DNA of 64,000 bases from Hibiscus mutabilis (Eukaryota; Streptophyta; Magnoliopsida; Malvales; Malvaceae): the NCBI GenBank assembly GCA_019671005.1, contig CM033745.1:20946921-21010920 (forward strand). Reading direction: 5' to 3'. The translations under genes were made by a program, and so were the position numbers. The notes below the pieces were generated by a model, which was not told where the DNA came from, ran no database searches, and saw only the letters and a list, made by a program, of their open reading frames with translations. Shown here piece after piece: positions 1 to 11,063 of the stretch (positions within the stretch are counted from its first letter, which is position 1; each line of letters opens with the position of its first letter).

Positions 1-143
1 GTTCTATATTAAAAGATATGAATTTTTATTCGAAAGTATGTCAGAAAAACTAGAAGTAGTTTTCTGCTCTGGACAATCTATGTTTTGGGAATTCTATGAA
101 TTTTCATAATTTTTGTAGATTTTATTAATTTTTGTACATTTTT
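1..143. other. Unassigned AT-rich left edge
   Basis: No coding potential or repeat that I recognise. It differs from the sequence that precedes the matching point in the second MULE copy (around 39750), where coding sequence continues without a break. The homology between the two MULE copies starts at about 131-144. This stretch could be an intron of copy A (it ends in a T-rich tract and ag) or a foreign junction. The sequence left of the window would decide. Confidence 0.4.
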
Positions 144-1200
144 TGTTAGCAGTTGTTTGATGGGAATCACAAAATAATACCCATAGCGTTCGCACTCGTG
201 CCTAGAGAAGATACTAAATCATGCAGGTTTTTCCTCAAGAAGTGTGCCATTAAATTATAAAAAAGGATCAAGTTTTCTTAATCTCAGATCGAGGAGGTGG
301 GATCAAGTTAACGATCCAATCTTTGGGGACAAAGTTTCAATCTCCAAACATTGAACACCATTCCTGCATACGCCACATTTTCGTAAACTACCATGGTCGG
401 TATAAGAACAACGATGAATGCAGGCTCGTTATATGCATGGGTACGTATTAATATTTTTTGTATTTATCACTACCTTCCCTATATCTCATTTGCACACTTC
501 GTCGTTTCTTAGGGTACGAACTAGTTCACCACAAATCTGAACAAATGCTTTAAGACTTGCAGGAGGGGAATGATGAGGGCTACTAGTACATTGCAAAAAT
601 TCCAAAGGAAAAAATAGACCAATGCTTACGATGGCAGTTTTAGATATGGCCACATGACAACCAACTTGGCTGAGGAAATCAATTCTTCCTTGAAGGGTGG
701 TTGAAATTTGCTAGTGACCGCCATCGTGAAAGCTACATACTTTCGTTTGGCAAGTTGTTCACAACCTTGGGGAAAGAAGCTATCGTTATGCAGTAAAAGG
801 CCCTCACATTCCACCCGAGGATACGAGAAGATATTCAAAAAGTCGTTGTTAAATCCAACAGGTTGTATGTGCTACCAATGTCATGTAATGACAACTATTT
901 CCGTGTCTTGGAGATACCACGACCTTTACAGGTTTTGACCCAACATCGTACAGGGTGGATCTCGAACACAAGTCGTGCAATTGTGGCTCATTCCAAGAAC
1001 TGAAGCTTCCGTACGAGCATGTCATTGTTGCATGCTCCGCTTCCATGACCGATTACAAGGAATACATGGATCCTATATACTGGCTTCATTCAGTGTTTAA
1101 GGTCTACGAAATGGAATTCCCACCAATTGGCAGTGAAACTAAATGGAATGATGAGCAGATATAGACCACAATTTTAAACTTCTGGGGTCATAGAATGTCA
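144..1200 (+). pseudogene. MULE (Mutator-like) transposase, copy A, 3' two-thirds, decayed
   Basis: Remnant of a plant Mutator-like transposase, the enzyme that cuts and pastes MULE DNA transposons. The N-terminal DNA-binding part and the first catalytic Asp are absent or lie left of the window. What remains, in several frames, is the MULE transposase core: the second catalytic Asp in a SDRGGG-like motif near 284-301, a Cys/His patch near 355-380, and the third acidic residue (Glu) in a NLAEEINSS-like motif near 662-690. A C-terminal SWIM zinc finger follows near 976-1025 (CNCGSFQELKLPYEH) and then the usual VDPIYWL-type tail. A 72-bp intron with gt/ag ends lies at 441-512 and is matched exactly in position by copy B. 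Stops and frameshifts make it non-functional. The third SWIM cysteine position is Tyr. Homology to copy B is about nine bases in ten by eye. Confidence 0.88.
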
Positions 1201-1519
1201 AACTGTCCATCTCGAACATAAATATGTTGTTTTATTTTTATACCAAGTACCCATATTTTAACATAAATATTATTATGAAACTTCACTCACTTTATTTTGA
1301 TCTAACTTTTCGGCATTGCATAATTCACCTAAAGGGTTATGATTTTGAAATTAAATAATTCATTTTAACTTAAGCATAGTTTACAACTTTCATAATTTTA
1401 AATTTTAATAAAACACTTTTCTAAAACCTTTACATTTTTAAAAAATTTAAATATAAGTGACATAATTTATAACCCAAACTTTACATCACATTCAGTTCTT
1501 AATACCTAATCCTAAACCA

Positions 1520-1765
1520 AACTCGTTGTGCACACACGGCGAGTTCAATTTGTTTAAAATGTCGTTATACTTAGCCCTAGAAAACCGTTATGTTAGAGAG
1601 AACTCGTTGTTCATAGGCAAGTTTGGTTTTGGATTAGGTTAATCCAGTGATTATGTTTTAAATCGGATATTTACAAAATAAAAAAATAGAACTCACCTTG
1701 CGTCTACGACAAGTTTAAATAAAAATAATATATTTTTAAAACTCGTCGTGCTAGTGCGGCGAGTT
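1520..1765. repeat. Array of four degenerate hairpins (copy A)
   Basis: Four imperfect inverted repeats lie at 1520-1545, 1601-1623, 1690-1715 and 1740-1765. Each begins AACTC, ends (A/G)AGTT and has a G/C-rich centre: the last reads AACTCGTCGTGC, a two-base loop, then GCGGCGAGTT. Arms are about 10-12 bases. The surrounding sequence is strongly AT-rich, so the units stand out. The same four units in the same order follow MULE copy B. The function is unknown; structured RNA, a 3'-end signal or a protein-binding site are all possible. Confidence 0.75.
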
Positions 1766-1776
1766 TACTGTAAGGG

Positions 1777-2699
1777 TGCTAGTCTGGGAAATATAGGATT
1801 TTGGATCCTAATTTGGTCAAAATAGGATCCAATGGTCCTAGAAATGCCTTTAAGCCAATCTCATATTCGTGCAATTAGATATATATTTTAGTGATTATAT
1901 GTATAATGAAATTTGAACTTTTTTTTACGTAAGTTATCTATTTCTAGATCCACATGTAATATATATGTGTGTACACCCTCACAAATATTTCTAGATATGT
2001 CACTCTACTCACGTTCATAGGCCTTTGAAAACAACAAGCTTCCTAGTGTTCTCCCCTAGATATTGCAACTACGGTGACCATAAGGATGTTTCCACCCTCA
2101 CTTGGTTTCATCATCTTTTCCAATGATATCAGAAGAATTCACAATAGAATGGGTCTTGTTAAGTGTAAAAAGGTAATATATTTTATACCCTTTTTACTCA
2201 TATTATTGTTTAGACTTAGGCCCATTTAGTTGCAGATGTAGTAATTCATGCATAAGTTCGTAGTCCTTTTGTTTATTGGGCTTGGTCTTGTTCTTGCATT
2301 TAGTTGTTTTTGTGGAGAAAATGCTGTTGTTTTGCTTTCTTTTGTGTAGGTACGAATTGTCGAGCGGTTGCCAGGGCAAGTCAAAAATAAATGCAGAATT
2401 TTTCAAGATTTATCCTTATTACATATGATAAAGGCTATATTCAAATTATGAGCTGTTAAAGATGAAGATGAGAGAATCTTGACGCTATTAATCCTGATTT
2501 ATCTCTTCTTAAATGGGATAATATGCAAATAAGGATAGTAAATAAAGCTTGAATTATTTCCTTATCTAACCATATCTTTAGACAAGGAAATAAATCTTAA
2601 TTTCTCTCCCCAAGATATGGATAAACCTCAACTTTGAAATTTAGATTGAACTCTCCCCTCCTATAAAAGGTTGATCGTAGAAACAATGAAGAGGGAGGT
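1777..2699 (+). mobile_element. Athila-type LTR A, upstream part (U3 and promoter)
   Basis: This is homologous along its length to 41362-42290, which runs on into an Athila-type primer-binding site, so it is assigned to an Athila-like LTR. The LTR start is not certain; a candidate is the TG at 1777 after a short purine run (GTAAGGG). It contains a TATA box near the right end. It is interrupted at 2699 by a solo LTR and resumes at 6059. The block 2020-2165, with a possible splice donor after it, is unusually well conserved against copy B. I recognise no protein in it. Confidence 0.6.
2662..2668 (+). promoter_or_regulatory. TATA box of Athila-type LTR A
   Basis: TATAAAA sits in a pyrimidine-rich context (CTCCTATAAAAGG) and is repeated at 42249-42255 in the second LTR copy. 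In the second copy it lies about 0.8 kb before the primer-binding site, as expected for a retrotransposon promoter. Confidence 0.55.
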
Positions 2700-5600
2700 T
2701 GTAACACCCTAAACCTGGCCTAGGAAGGTTACCACTATCTAAGCTATTGACTAATTGAATTATGTGCTAATCAAATTAAAGAGAAAAGAACATTAGCTAA
2801 CAAATAACTAAAGGGACCAAAATGTTATAGCCAACAAGTTAGAGTGCCAAATTAAAAGGACCATAATAGAATCAAATTGCAATACAAGGAATGCATGGCA
2901 AATTTAGAATGGATAGTGGACTATCCACTTGTCACAAGGACAAGGTCTATTCGGCCACTATGGGGAGAGGACTTCTTCCTCATTTGATTATACCAATTGT
3001 GTTAGGAAGAAAGAGAGAGAAGAGAGAACGCTTGAAGGATATCCATGGAATCCTTGAGAGATTTAGTCACGGTAGGACTAAATTGAATAAGAATTCACAA
3101 TGAGGAAGGTAAATGCTTGATTCCTCACTTTAATTACATGCTTGAATCTTGAATTAGTGATATTCTTGTTGCCTAATTCGAATAAGATGATTGTTATGCA
3201 TGTTAAAATGATGTTAGCTTCTAATGGTCCTTGAAATTATGAGTGTTATTAATCAAATTGCTAAAGAGATGTGTATGGGTAGTTGGAAATTGAGAATAGG
3301 AATCATGGTTGAAATTAGTTTCGATTAGGGACTGTTTTGCTAGATAAAAGTGTGTAAACATGCTTAATTGTATATGCTGCCCTATTTTGATCATATTTCT
3401 AGGTGAATTGGATTGATCTAAGCTTGTAGAAATAAGTATATAAGTTGAATTATAATGTTAGAATCTTTGCTTGAATGAATATGAAGCAAAAACTTAACCT
3501 AGTGTAATCTGCCCAGAATACCCTGTTCTGGGTAGTAACTTCGAAAACTCACCATAAATTGTATAAATGGAATTTAAGGCTGAAAATTTTATGGACAGTG
3601 CCTTAACACGTCTAGTTTTATTAGGAACAAACAGAACTGAATTCTGGATTGTAAAATGAATTGTAGAGAAGAAACACTAGGGACAATGCAAACTGTCCAG
3701 TGTTGTAAATTGCCAAAGGATTAAAATGCAAGGATTATATAGTTAGAAAGACAATTAAGTTAGCTTTCCCACGGTGTAAAATAATTGAAATTTTGACGTA
3801 CAGAATGAAAGGTATGTATGTTTAAGTGAGCAGAGTACATGTTGCCTGGTAGCAGCAATCTAGGTAATTGTACACAGTTTTGTATACAGTATAGTAAACT
3901 GTATTGCACACGGTTTTGGGACAGTTTAATTGCTGCCCTATTTTGCCTTAATATGGAATGTAGGTAGTTTGGTAATGTGCATTAAGCTGTGTATATGAAT
4001 ATGCTATCTGTTTTGTATATATAATGTATTAACCTTGCTGCCATGTTGAATGACTTTGTGATTACATGTTTTGACCTTGTTCTATCTATGTGATTTACTA
4101 GAGTAAGGGGGACTTTGGAGAAGGATCTAAAGTCGAGCATTCAAGGGACAAGCAAAAGGGAATAGTCTTTCAAGACTAGCTAGCTTGGGGAGTATTGTGA
4201 GTGTAGTTTATTCTAGGGTTAGGACTAGGTCCTAACGAAAGCATTTATGTCTAAATTCTTGTATTGTTAAATTGGACTTAATATGATCTTGACCTAATAA
4301 GAGAAGTATGAATTAAGATAATACATGAAACTTGGCTACATCCTTGAATTGTTGTATAAATCGAATGCTAGCATGTATATGTGGTAACATTGATGCTTGT
4401 ATGTATGACATGGTATTGTGACCAATTGCTTAAACCGAATGCTTGAAGTGATAGCTTAGATGATGCAATGAATACTTGAAATGATGAGTTATGGATCTAT
4501 TGTCCTAAGGGCTTAATGCATGTATAAACTTACCATGCAATACTCAAAATGACTATTAGAAAAGATAATGCTTGACATGAACTTGTACACTTGAATGATA
4601 CATGATCTTGAACTTGAAAAGCTTGAAATCCTTGAATGAATGAATTATAATCAAACAACCTTGGTCGCTAGTTGAATAGGCAGAAGGGCATGCCTTAGAG
4701 TCTAGAGCTCATTGTGTCAGGGTGGACTACGGTCCAGGGCTAAGACCCCTAATTGGTGACAGACGGAGTGTACGTATGTGGTCTTTGGCGACAGTAGGAG
4801 GGTTGACCAGTAGTATGGTACATCTTGTGGCGATAGTTGGTTGGAGACTCGATTACCTAGACAAACTATGAACCAAGGATTTTGTTAAAAAGATAATAAA
4901 TGAGCTAATAAGCATGAATAGCTTGATTACTTGTCATGTAAGCATGAATTGCTTGATTTCTTGTTATGTAAGCATGAAATTGCTTGACTACTTGATATTT
5001 GACCATGAATAGCTTGATTACTTGAAATGGATAAAGCATGAATTATGATTCATTGTCTCTTGCTTCTGATGCTATTGGAATGCCTTGAAATCCTTAGCTA
5101 GGATCATTCTTGACTAATTGACACTTAATTTGATATAATAATTGGTTAGAACTAGTTACTACCTCACTAAGTACATTCTTGTACTTATCACTCTTATTTT
5201 CATCCTTCCCAACCGCAGGATAAAGGATTCGATCGTTGCTTGATCCTGAAGCCTGATTTCTTGAGCTCGAAGCAAGGCACAAGCAAAGTTAAAGTACGAT
5301 TTCATACTTGTTTTGTATTTCTCCTAGTTGGTGGCACCTAAACATATATATGTAGCTAGGACTAGACTATGCATCTTGTTTGTTTTGGGAGGATTGTATA
5401 TATGCATAAACATGGCTACTTGATGTTTTGAGTAATTGTATATATATGTTCTTGAATGGGCTTTCTACGTAGTGAACTTGGTTAACAGTGTGAAACATGT
5501 AATGAACTCAAATTCTATGTAATAGAAAAGTATTTTGCTACGCATATGGATATATATTGAATGTTTCAAAGTAATTGATCTAGCCTATTGTGTAATCTGA

Positions 5601-6058
5601 ATGCTTTGTGAAATTATATAGTCACTTGTGTGGATGTACCATGTTGTAAGTGTTTTTATATGTTTAAATGGTAAATGTCGAATGGTAAGGCTTGGCAAAT
5701 GGCTTGCTTGGAGACAAGATACGTGCAATTGTATGTACAAATGATCATGTCTAGTAAATTTATGTATGAAATGTTACATGTCTCAATCTAAGGAATAATG
5801 AAATGAAAGCATGTTTGCTCACTTAGGCTATTCGAATGCTAGTTGTATGATGATGTTAATTGAATTGTTGAAGTGGTAACCTATAATGTCTTGTAAACAA
5901 AATATGAGATTGCTTGCATGTTAAGTTATGAATGCTTGGTTGCTTGCTAGTTAAGTAACTCACCTAATAGGGATGAGTTAACCTTTCCTTGCCTCGTCCT
6001 TGCTTGGTAATGCTCCCGAACTAATTTTTGCTACTAACCCGGGGTAGGGGGTGTTATA
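2700..6058 (+). mobile_element. Solo LTR of a Tekay-like chromovirus (3.36 kb)
   Basis: It begins TGTAACACCC and ends GGGGGTGTTATA, the usual termini of long chromovirus LTRs, with the final CA mutated to TA. The paralogous locus at 42285-42300 is an empty site. Comparison gives a 5-bp target-site duplication, ancestrally GAGGG: GAGGT at 2695-2699 and GAGAG at 6059-6063. No internal domain or second LTR is present, so this is a recombination product. The family is that of element V (53897-64000), since both ends and several internal stretches match. Around 4721-4850 it carries the GACTACGGTCC and GGCGACAGTAGGAGG module that recurs in other LTR families of the window. Short open frames in it have no recognisable product. 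Confidence 0.88.
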
Positions 6059-6436
6059 GAGAGAGTTAGGCGTGAAGAGTTTATGATTTTTTTCTCTCTC
6101 TTTAATGTTTGAGTTTATTTTCTTTGTGATTTCTTTTCATCTAACGATAAACTAGATTTAATTGGCTCGAGTTGTTGTGTTTTGTGTGTTTGAGGACGAA
6201 TGATTGATTTTAGTTTTTAGTTCAAGTTTTTTGATGTTTATCCATTCTTGGCTTTACATTTTCTTTCAAGTGAGCTTGAGAGATGGACTTGAATAAATTT
6301 ATTTATCTAAGTTCCGAAGAACTAGATTCATGAAATGAATTGGATACAGTTTCTATTTGAATCAACTGATTGGTAGAGACTAATTTGCCTTAGGGATAAG
6401 GAGTGAATTATAGTGACTAACAAGAGTAAATGATCT
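6059..6436 (+). mobile_element. Athila-type LTR A, downstream part
   Basis: Continuation of LTR A after the solo LTR, matching 42290-42655. Homology stops abruptly after the shared ATGATC at about 6436. In the second copy the LTR goes on for about 400 bases to the primer-binding site; here it is replaced by RT coding sequence of a minus-strand chromovirus, so the LTR end, leader and gag N-terminus are missing. Confidence 0.75.
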
Positions 6437-7410
6437 TCCTTGAGCGGATACCACATGACCAGGAAACATCACTTCTTTGAGCCAAACTCACATTTGCTCA
6501 ATTTGGCATACAACTGATTTTCCTTTAAAGCTTGTAACACAATCCGCAAATGTCTATCATGATCTTCCTCGGTATGAGAATACACGAGAATATCATAAAT
6601 AAACACCACCACTAACTGATAGATGTATTCGTGGAACACCCTATTCATCATATCCATGAACGTAGCTGGGGCATTTGTCAAGTCAAACAGCATCACCAAG
6701 AACTCATAATGCCCGTACCTCATGCGAAAAGCAGTCTTAGGTACATCTGCATCCTTAACCTTTAACTGGTAATACCCCATTATCAAATCAATCTTAGAAA
6801 ACATTGTTGCCCCATGAAACTGATCGAATAAGTCATTAATTTATGGAAACAGGTACTTGTTCTCCACCGTCAACTTATTCAACTACCGGTAATCAATGCA
6901 CACACGCATTCTACCATCCTTTTTCTTCACGAAAAGAACTGGAGCACCCTAAGGCGAAATACTAGGTCGAATGAACCCTCAATCCAACAACTCCTGAAGT
7001 TGTGTCTTTAACTCTTTCAATTCTTTTGGTACCATTCGATACAGAGCAATGGACACTGGAGTCATACCCGAGTACGTCTCAATATTGAATTCTACCTCTC
7101 TGTCCGTTGGTAAACCTGATAATTCTTCAGGAAACACTTCTAGAAAATCACACACGGTTTGAATGTCCTGCACTCGAACACCCTTGGCTTCCGAATTCAT
7201 TACAATAGCCAAATAGGCTTGACAACCTCTTTGCATCATCTTTTCCGCTTGAGTAGCCGAAACAACATTGGACAAGAAATTCACATTCTCTCCTACTACC
7301 ATAACTTCATAATCATCGGCCAACCTCAAAGAAATCCTTTTGGATTTACAATCCATAATTGTTTTATGCTCGCTTAACCAATCCATACCTAAGATAACAT
7401 CAAAAGACAT
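6437..7410 (-). pseudogene. Chromovirus T reverse transcriptase, N-terminal and palm part, truncated
   Basis: Ty3/gypsy reverse transcriptase remnant. Read from 7410 leftwards it shows the end of protease (VILGMDWLSEH), the linker to RT (FPEELSGLP, then PVSIALYRM), KKDGRMRVCIDYR, the FSKIDL block and the PKTAFRMRYGHYEFLV block. The polymerase box that should read F(I/V)DD is FIYDILVYS, so the first catalytic Asp of the pair is lost. Several stops interrupt it. The coding sequence ends at 6437 within the GHVVS motif just after the palm. RT thumb, RNase H and integrase are missing here but the RNase H-integrase half is found at 49433-51235. Confidence 0.88.
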
Positions 7411-7600
7411 CGTCTATACAACTTTCTAATCGTAACCGTCTCACCAGAAGAACTAGTTACTAACATGCCGACATCCAAGATCTCAACAGGAATATTCAAC
7501 AAATGAGCATGCTCACTCAAGATATATAAATGAGAAGACCTCGAATCAATTATGGAAAATAATGAAAAAAATTGCAAGGTAAAGGTACTTGTGATCATAT
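7411..7600 (-). pseudogene. Chromovirus T aspartic protease remnant
   Basis: Retropepsin-like segment between gag and RT. The active-site triad that should read D-S/T-G is DSR (in SIIDSRSSHLY), so the glycine is lost. The flap-side motif VILGMDWL follows in a shifted frame. It would have cleaved the gag-pol polyprotein. It is clearly inactive. Confidence 0.78.
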
Positions 7601-7639
7601 CGGTGTCATTGTGACCCTCATGATGAGCATAAACCCTAG

Positions 7640-8814
7640 CTGGTTCACCACTCTTCGGTCACACAACAACTACATGAGCCACATCCCTCTGACCATCCTC
7701 ACGCCTCTAGAAATTACCCTTGCCATGGCCTCTAGTAGTGCAACATGTACCGGTGCATCTCCAATAGCACGAGGACAATCATGCTTCATATAATCAAGAG
7801 ATCCACATATCCAGCAATTTCTGGTGTTTCCCCAACACACACCCGTATGGTGTCTACCACAACGGTCATACCCAACTACAATACGTACACCTTGATTACC
7901 ATGGCCACCACAGCCACACTTGTAATCCTGCTTGTACCTCTTATCCCACGACCTCTTATTCTGCTTCCCAGAATAACCAGAATTAGCCGCTCTCTTACCC
8001 GAGCCCATGCTTGCCACTTGCAAAGATGCACCCAAGGATTGCTCAATATCCTTGGCACGATTAACCAACACATCAAAATCCGTGTAATCTGTCGCTAATA
8101 GATACGTCTTGATTTCCTTCACAAGACCATAGAAAAATTTGTTGCATCTCTCACGATCATCAGTAACCAACTCTGAAGCATATTGGCTCAAGCGAACAAA
8201 TTTCACCTCATACTTAGCCACAGATATGCCCCCTTACTCCAATGCCATAAACTCCCGCTTCCTTGCATCCAAGTACTGAGGACCGAGATACTTCTTCTTG
8301 AAAGACCTTCAAAAGAACTTCCACGTTACATATGCTTCTAGAATATTCCCACACGTGGTTACCCAACAATGATATGCATCACCATGTAACAGGGACACGG
8401 TACAACCCAACTTGCTTGCATAATTACAATCCATCTGATCTAGAATACGAATCGCACACTCCAATCATCACTCGGCTGCCTCAAGGTTAAAACCCCTAAA
8501 TTCCATGCCTCCCAAAATATGAAGATGCTTCAAAGGTATCCATGACTAAACACCACAGTAGGTGTTGGTGCTTGCACATGCACTCTAGCCATTGATGCTT
8601 AAAAAGCTCCTGTCATCGCTTGGATCAACAGAGTCAAATCGCCGAAAACCGGCTCTTGCAGAGTGTGAGGACCACCACCCACCCTATCTCCAACACGAAC
8701 ATGAGGAATAGGTGGAAGAGGAGGTAAACCATTAGGAGGAATCACATCATCCTCAGGATTCTGAACATTCTAAACATTACTTGCGGTAGCACGCATCTCA
8801 CGTCGGGGACCCAT
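7640..8814 (-). pseudogene. Chromovirus T gag remnant
   Basis: The start is taken as the ATG at 8812-8814, followed by a basic and proline-rich N-terminus (MGPRREMR, then PPLPPIPH), typical of Tekay-type gag. A capsid-like middle part lies around 8000-8230 (including RDRERCNKFFYGL-type sequence). A zinc-knuckle region follows near 7770-7860. The knuckle reads CWICGSLDYMKHDC: its His is replaced by Tyr, so it could not bind zinc normally. Frames are interrupted. Confidence 0.82.
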
Positions 8815-9097
8815 ATTTGCAGATGCTCGAACTACACATCACAATACAATAGAGTTAGTCTAGCATTCAGAAAGGATCCAAGACAACATTACAAAACATT
8901 TGAACCTCGGTAATAGGCAATGTGTTCCCAATCTATACCATTTATACCATATTGAGGCATATAACCATCACCCTACATATACATAATCACCGTGCATAGC
9001 AAACAACAGTAACCAAACATCGCAAATATAGCACCCATCGAACTACTAACACAACTTACCTCCCACTTACCGTTAACTTGGCTCTGATACCACCAAA
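8815..9097 (-). other. Leader of chromovirus T
   Basis: Non-coding leader between the 5' LTR and gag. It contains the primer-binding site right after the LTR; the rest shows no feature that I can name. Confidence 0.7.
9079..9092 (-). promoter_or_regulatory. Primer-binding site of chromovirus T (initiator tRNA-Met type)
   Basis: On the minus strand it reads TGGTATCAGAGCCA, the classic complement of the plant initiator methionine tRNA 3' end. It lies six bases after the LTR end. It fixes the orientation and the LTR boundary. Confidence 0.9.
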
Positions 9098-10052
9098 TAT
9101 AACCCCCTCGACCCGGCTTAGATGCCTGATCAAACCGAATGAGCTTCATAAAACAAATCTTCATAAACATCAGAAAAAACATGTTAAGGCCATAACAACA
9201 TAGAAACGATCCATATTCAACAAGATGCAATCCAAGGTAACATTCCTAGCATCATTACTTACTAGCATAGCACAAACATCATGCTTCTAAACGACAAATA
9301 AGCATCATATCACAGCATATTAAACCAGTTTAAAACCATTAAAAACTTAATTACAAATCCCCCAAAATATGGAGAACACATTGCCTTATTAACTGAAAAT
9401 AAAATTGAGTCTCACAGTCAAAGATAATCTTGGTCTTGGATCTTATTTTCCTTGTAAATGCTGCCCCACAACTCTAGTGAACCAGTTTCCACTCACTGAT
9501 ACACCTCACCTTGCTCGACAACGCAAATCGAGCTCCCGACAAGCAACGTACAATGTTAGGCAACCTCGCCTTGATCGTCACCTATTTTAACCACATAAAA
9601 CCAGAGGTAAAATGCATCATTATGCATTCAAACCATTGCTTAAAAGCAATCCCCTGCAACTATCATGTTACCCACTCAAGAACCATATAAAATTATCGAA
9701 AACGCTACTAAAACACCTTCCAAGCTTAATCTAGCCATAACCTAACGATTCACATCATCAATCAACATTGATTAACATCAAAAAACATCTTATTATCATC
9801 TTTATACCTCCAGCATACATAAAACACGCTCAACACCCCCAAAACTCATAACTAGCAACCTAACAATTTAGAGATTCATATAGTTTCGAGATTCCAATGT
9901 TAAAACCAACATATTAACATTATAAAACATCAAAATCATGTTCAAATCAGATCAAGAACCCAACACAATAAATCCAAAATAAACATCAAAGTCCCAAACT
10001 AACCCGAATCTCTAAACCCAAAAGCCTCTAGGCCCAAAACTGGGGCGTTATA
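9098..10052 (-). mobile_element. 5' LTR of chromovirus T, internally deleted
   Basis: On the minus strand it starts TATAACGCCCCAG (TG mutated to TA) and ends GGGGGTTATA. It is strongly similar to parts of the LTR at 44422-49432 (for example 9160-9470 against 45370-45690), and more distantly to 11064-14303. At 955 bp it lacks much of the family length, including the palindrome cluster found at 44855-45130 in its partner. The five bases outside its 5' end, 10053-10057, are GGTTG, identical to the five bases outside the other LTR at 44417-44421. Confidence 0.87.
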
Positions 10053-11063
10053 GGTTGGGCAATTTGCCTAAATCTTGAGCTCACAGCCACAAGGAAGTCT
10101 ACCCAGCAACACAAAGGTTGTACAAGGATTAGGCCATGAAAAATGTAAGGTGATCACTACCCGAAGTGGACCAAAATCGAATGATGATCCTATCCAACCC
10201 ACGGAAAGTAGTAATCCAGCAGAGCACTCCTCTGTTCTGAAAGAAGTGCCTTACAACAATGCCACGATAATCGCAGATGATGAGCTTTCAGCAGTTGCCA
10301 CGCCAAGTTCACATGCTGCGGAAAGTTCATCCAACAAAGCCAAGCTGGATGAGATGAGCAAGGGCAAAGAAATCAGATTGTCACCTCCATTTCCATAGTG
10401 GTTGAGGAAACAGAAGAATGAGTATCAATTTAAGAAGTTCCTTGACATCTTCAAGCAAGTTCACAATAACTTGCCATTGGTTGAGGCAATTGAGCAGATG
10501 TCCAATTATGTTAAGTTCCTTAAAGATATTGTCTCTAAGCAAACAAGGTTGAAAGAGTTTGAAATAGTTGCCTTGACAAAAGGATATATGGAAATGCTGC
10601 ATAATCGATTACCACCTAAGTTAAATGATCCAGGTAGTCTCGCGATACCATGTGCTATTGGCAACAATTATGTCAGAAAACACTATGCGATCTTGGAGCA
10701 GACATAAAGTTTATGCCAAAATCAGTTTTCCAACGATTAGGCATAGGAAAAGTGAAGTCTATCATAGTCACGCTATAGCTTGCTGACAAATCTTACGACC
10801 AGAAGGAAAAATCAAAGACATTTTGATAAGATTGGATAAATTTATTTTTTTCCTGCTGACTTTATTTTTTTGAAGCAGATGAGTTTGCTCCCATAATTCT
10901 TGGGAGATTGTTTTTAGTAACGGGAATGATGTTGATCAATATCGAGAGAGGATAACTCACAATGGGAGTGAATGATCAGCAAGTCACACTGAATGCCTTC
11001 AAAACACTCGAGTCTGTGGATGATCCAGAGGAATGCCAATTCGTTAGAACTGTTGAGATAAGT
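10053..11063 (+). pseudogene. Athila-type gag C-terminus and protease, broken
   Basis: Athila-clade Ty3/gypsy polyprotein fragment. It starts within gag just before the RPQG-like conserved stretch (here SSQPQGSLPSNT), then a TTRSG motif, a Pro/Ser-rich linker, and the QMSNYVKFLKDI and LPPKLNDPGSLAIPC blocks that lead into the Athila protease. Near 10830-10920 the protease continues (DEFAPIILGR) across stops and frameshifts. The left boundary coincides exactly with the chromovirus T LTR and its GGTTG duplication. The right boundary is a solo LTR, after which Athila continues at 14304. Confidence 0.87.

Noticed and set aside
7745..8221. Overlapping open frames on both strands, including a 117-residue plus-strand frame
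   Set aside because: The minus-strand frame is chromovirus gag with a zinc-knuckle pattern; the plus-strand frame is its shadow with no family motif.
9079..9092. tRNA-like sequence (also 17366-17378, 28216-28228, 43066-43083)
   Set aside because: These are primer-binding sites complementary to tRNA ends. No cloverleaf or A/B boxes are present around them, and no tRNA gene was recognised in the window.
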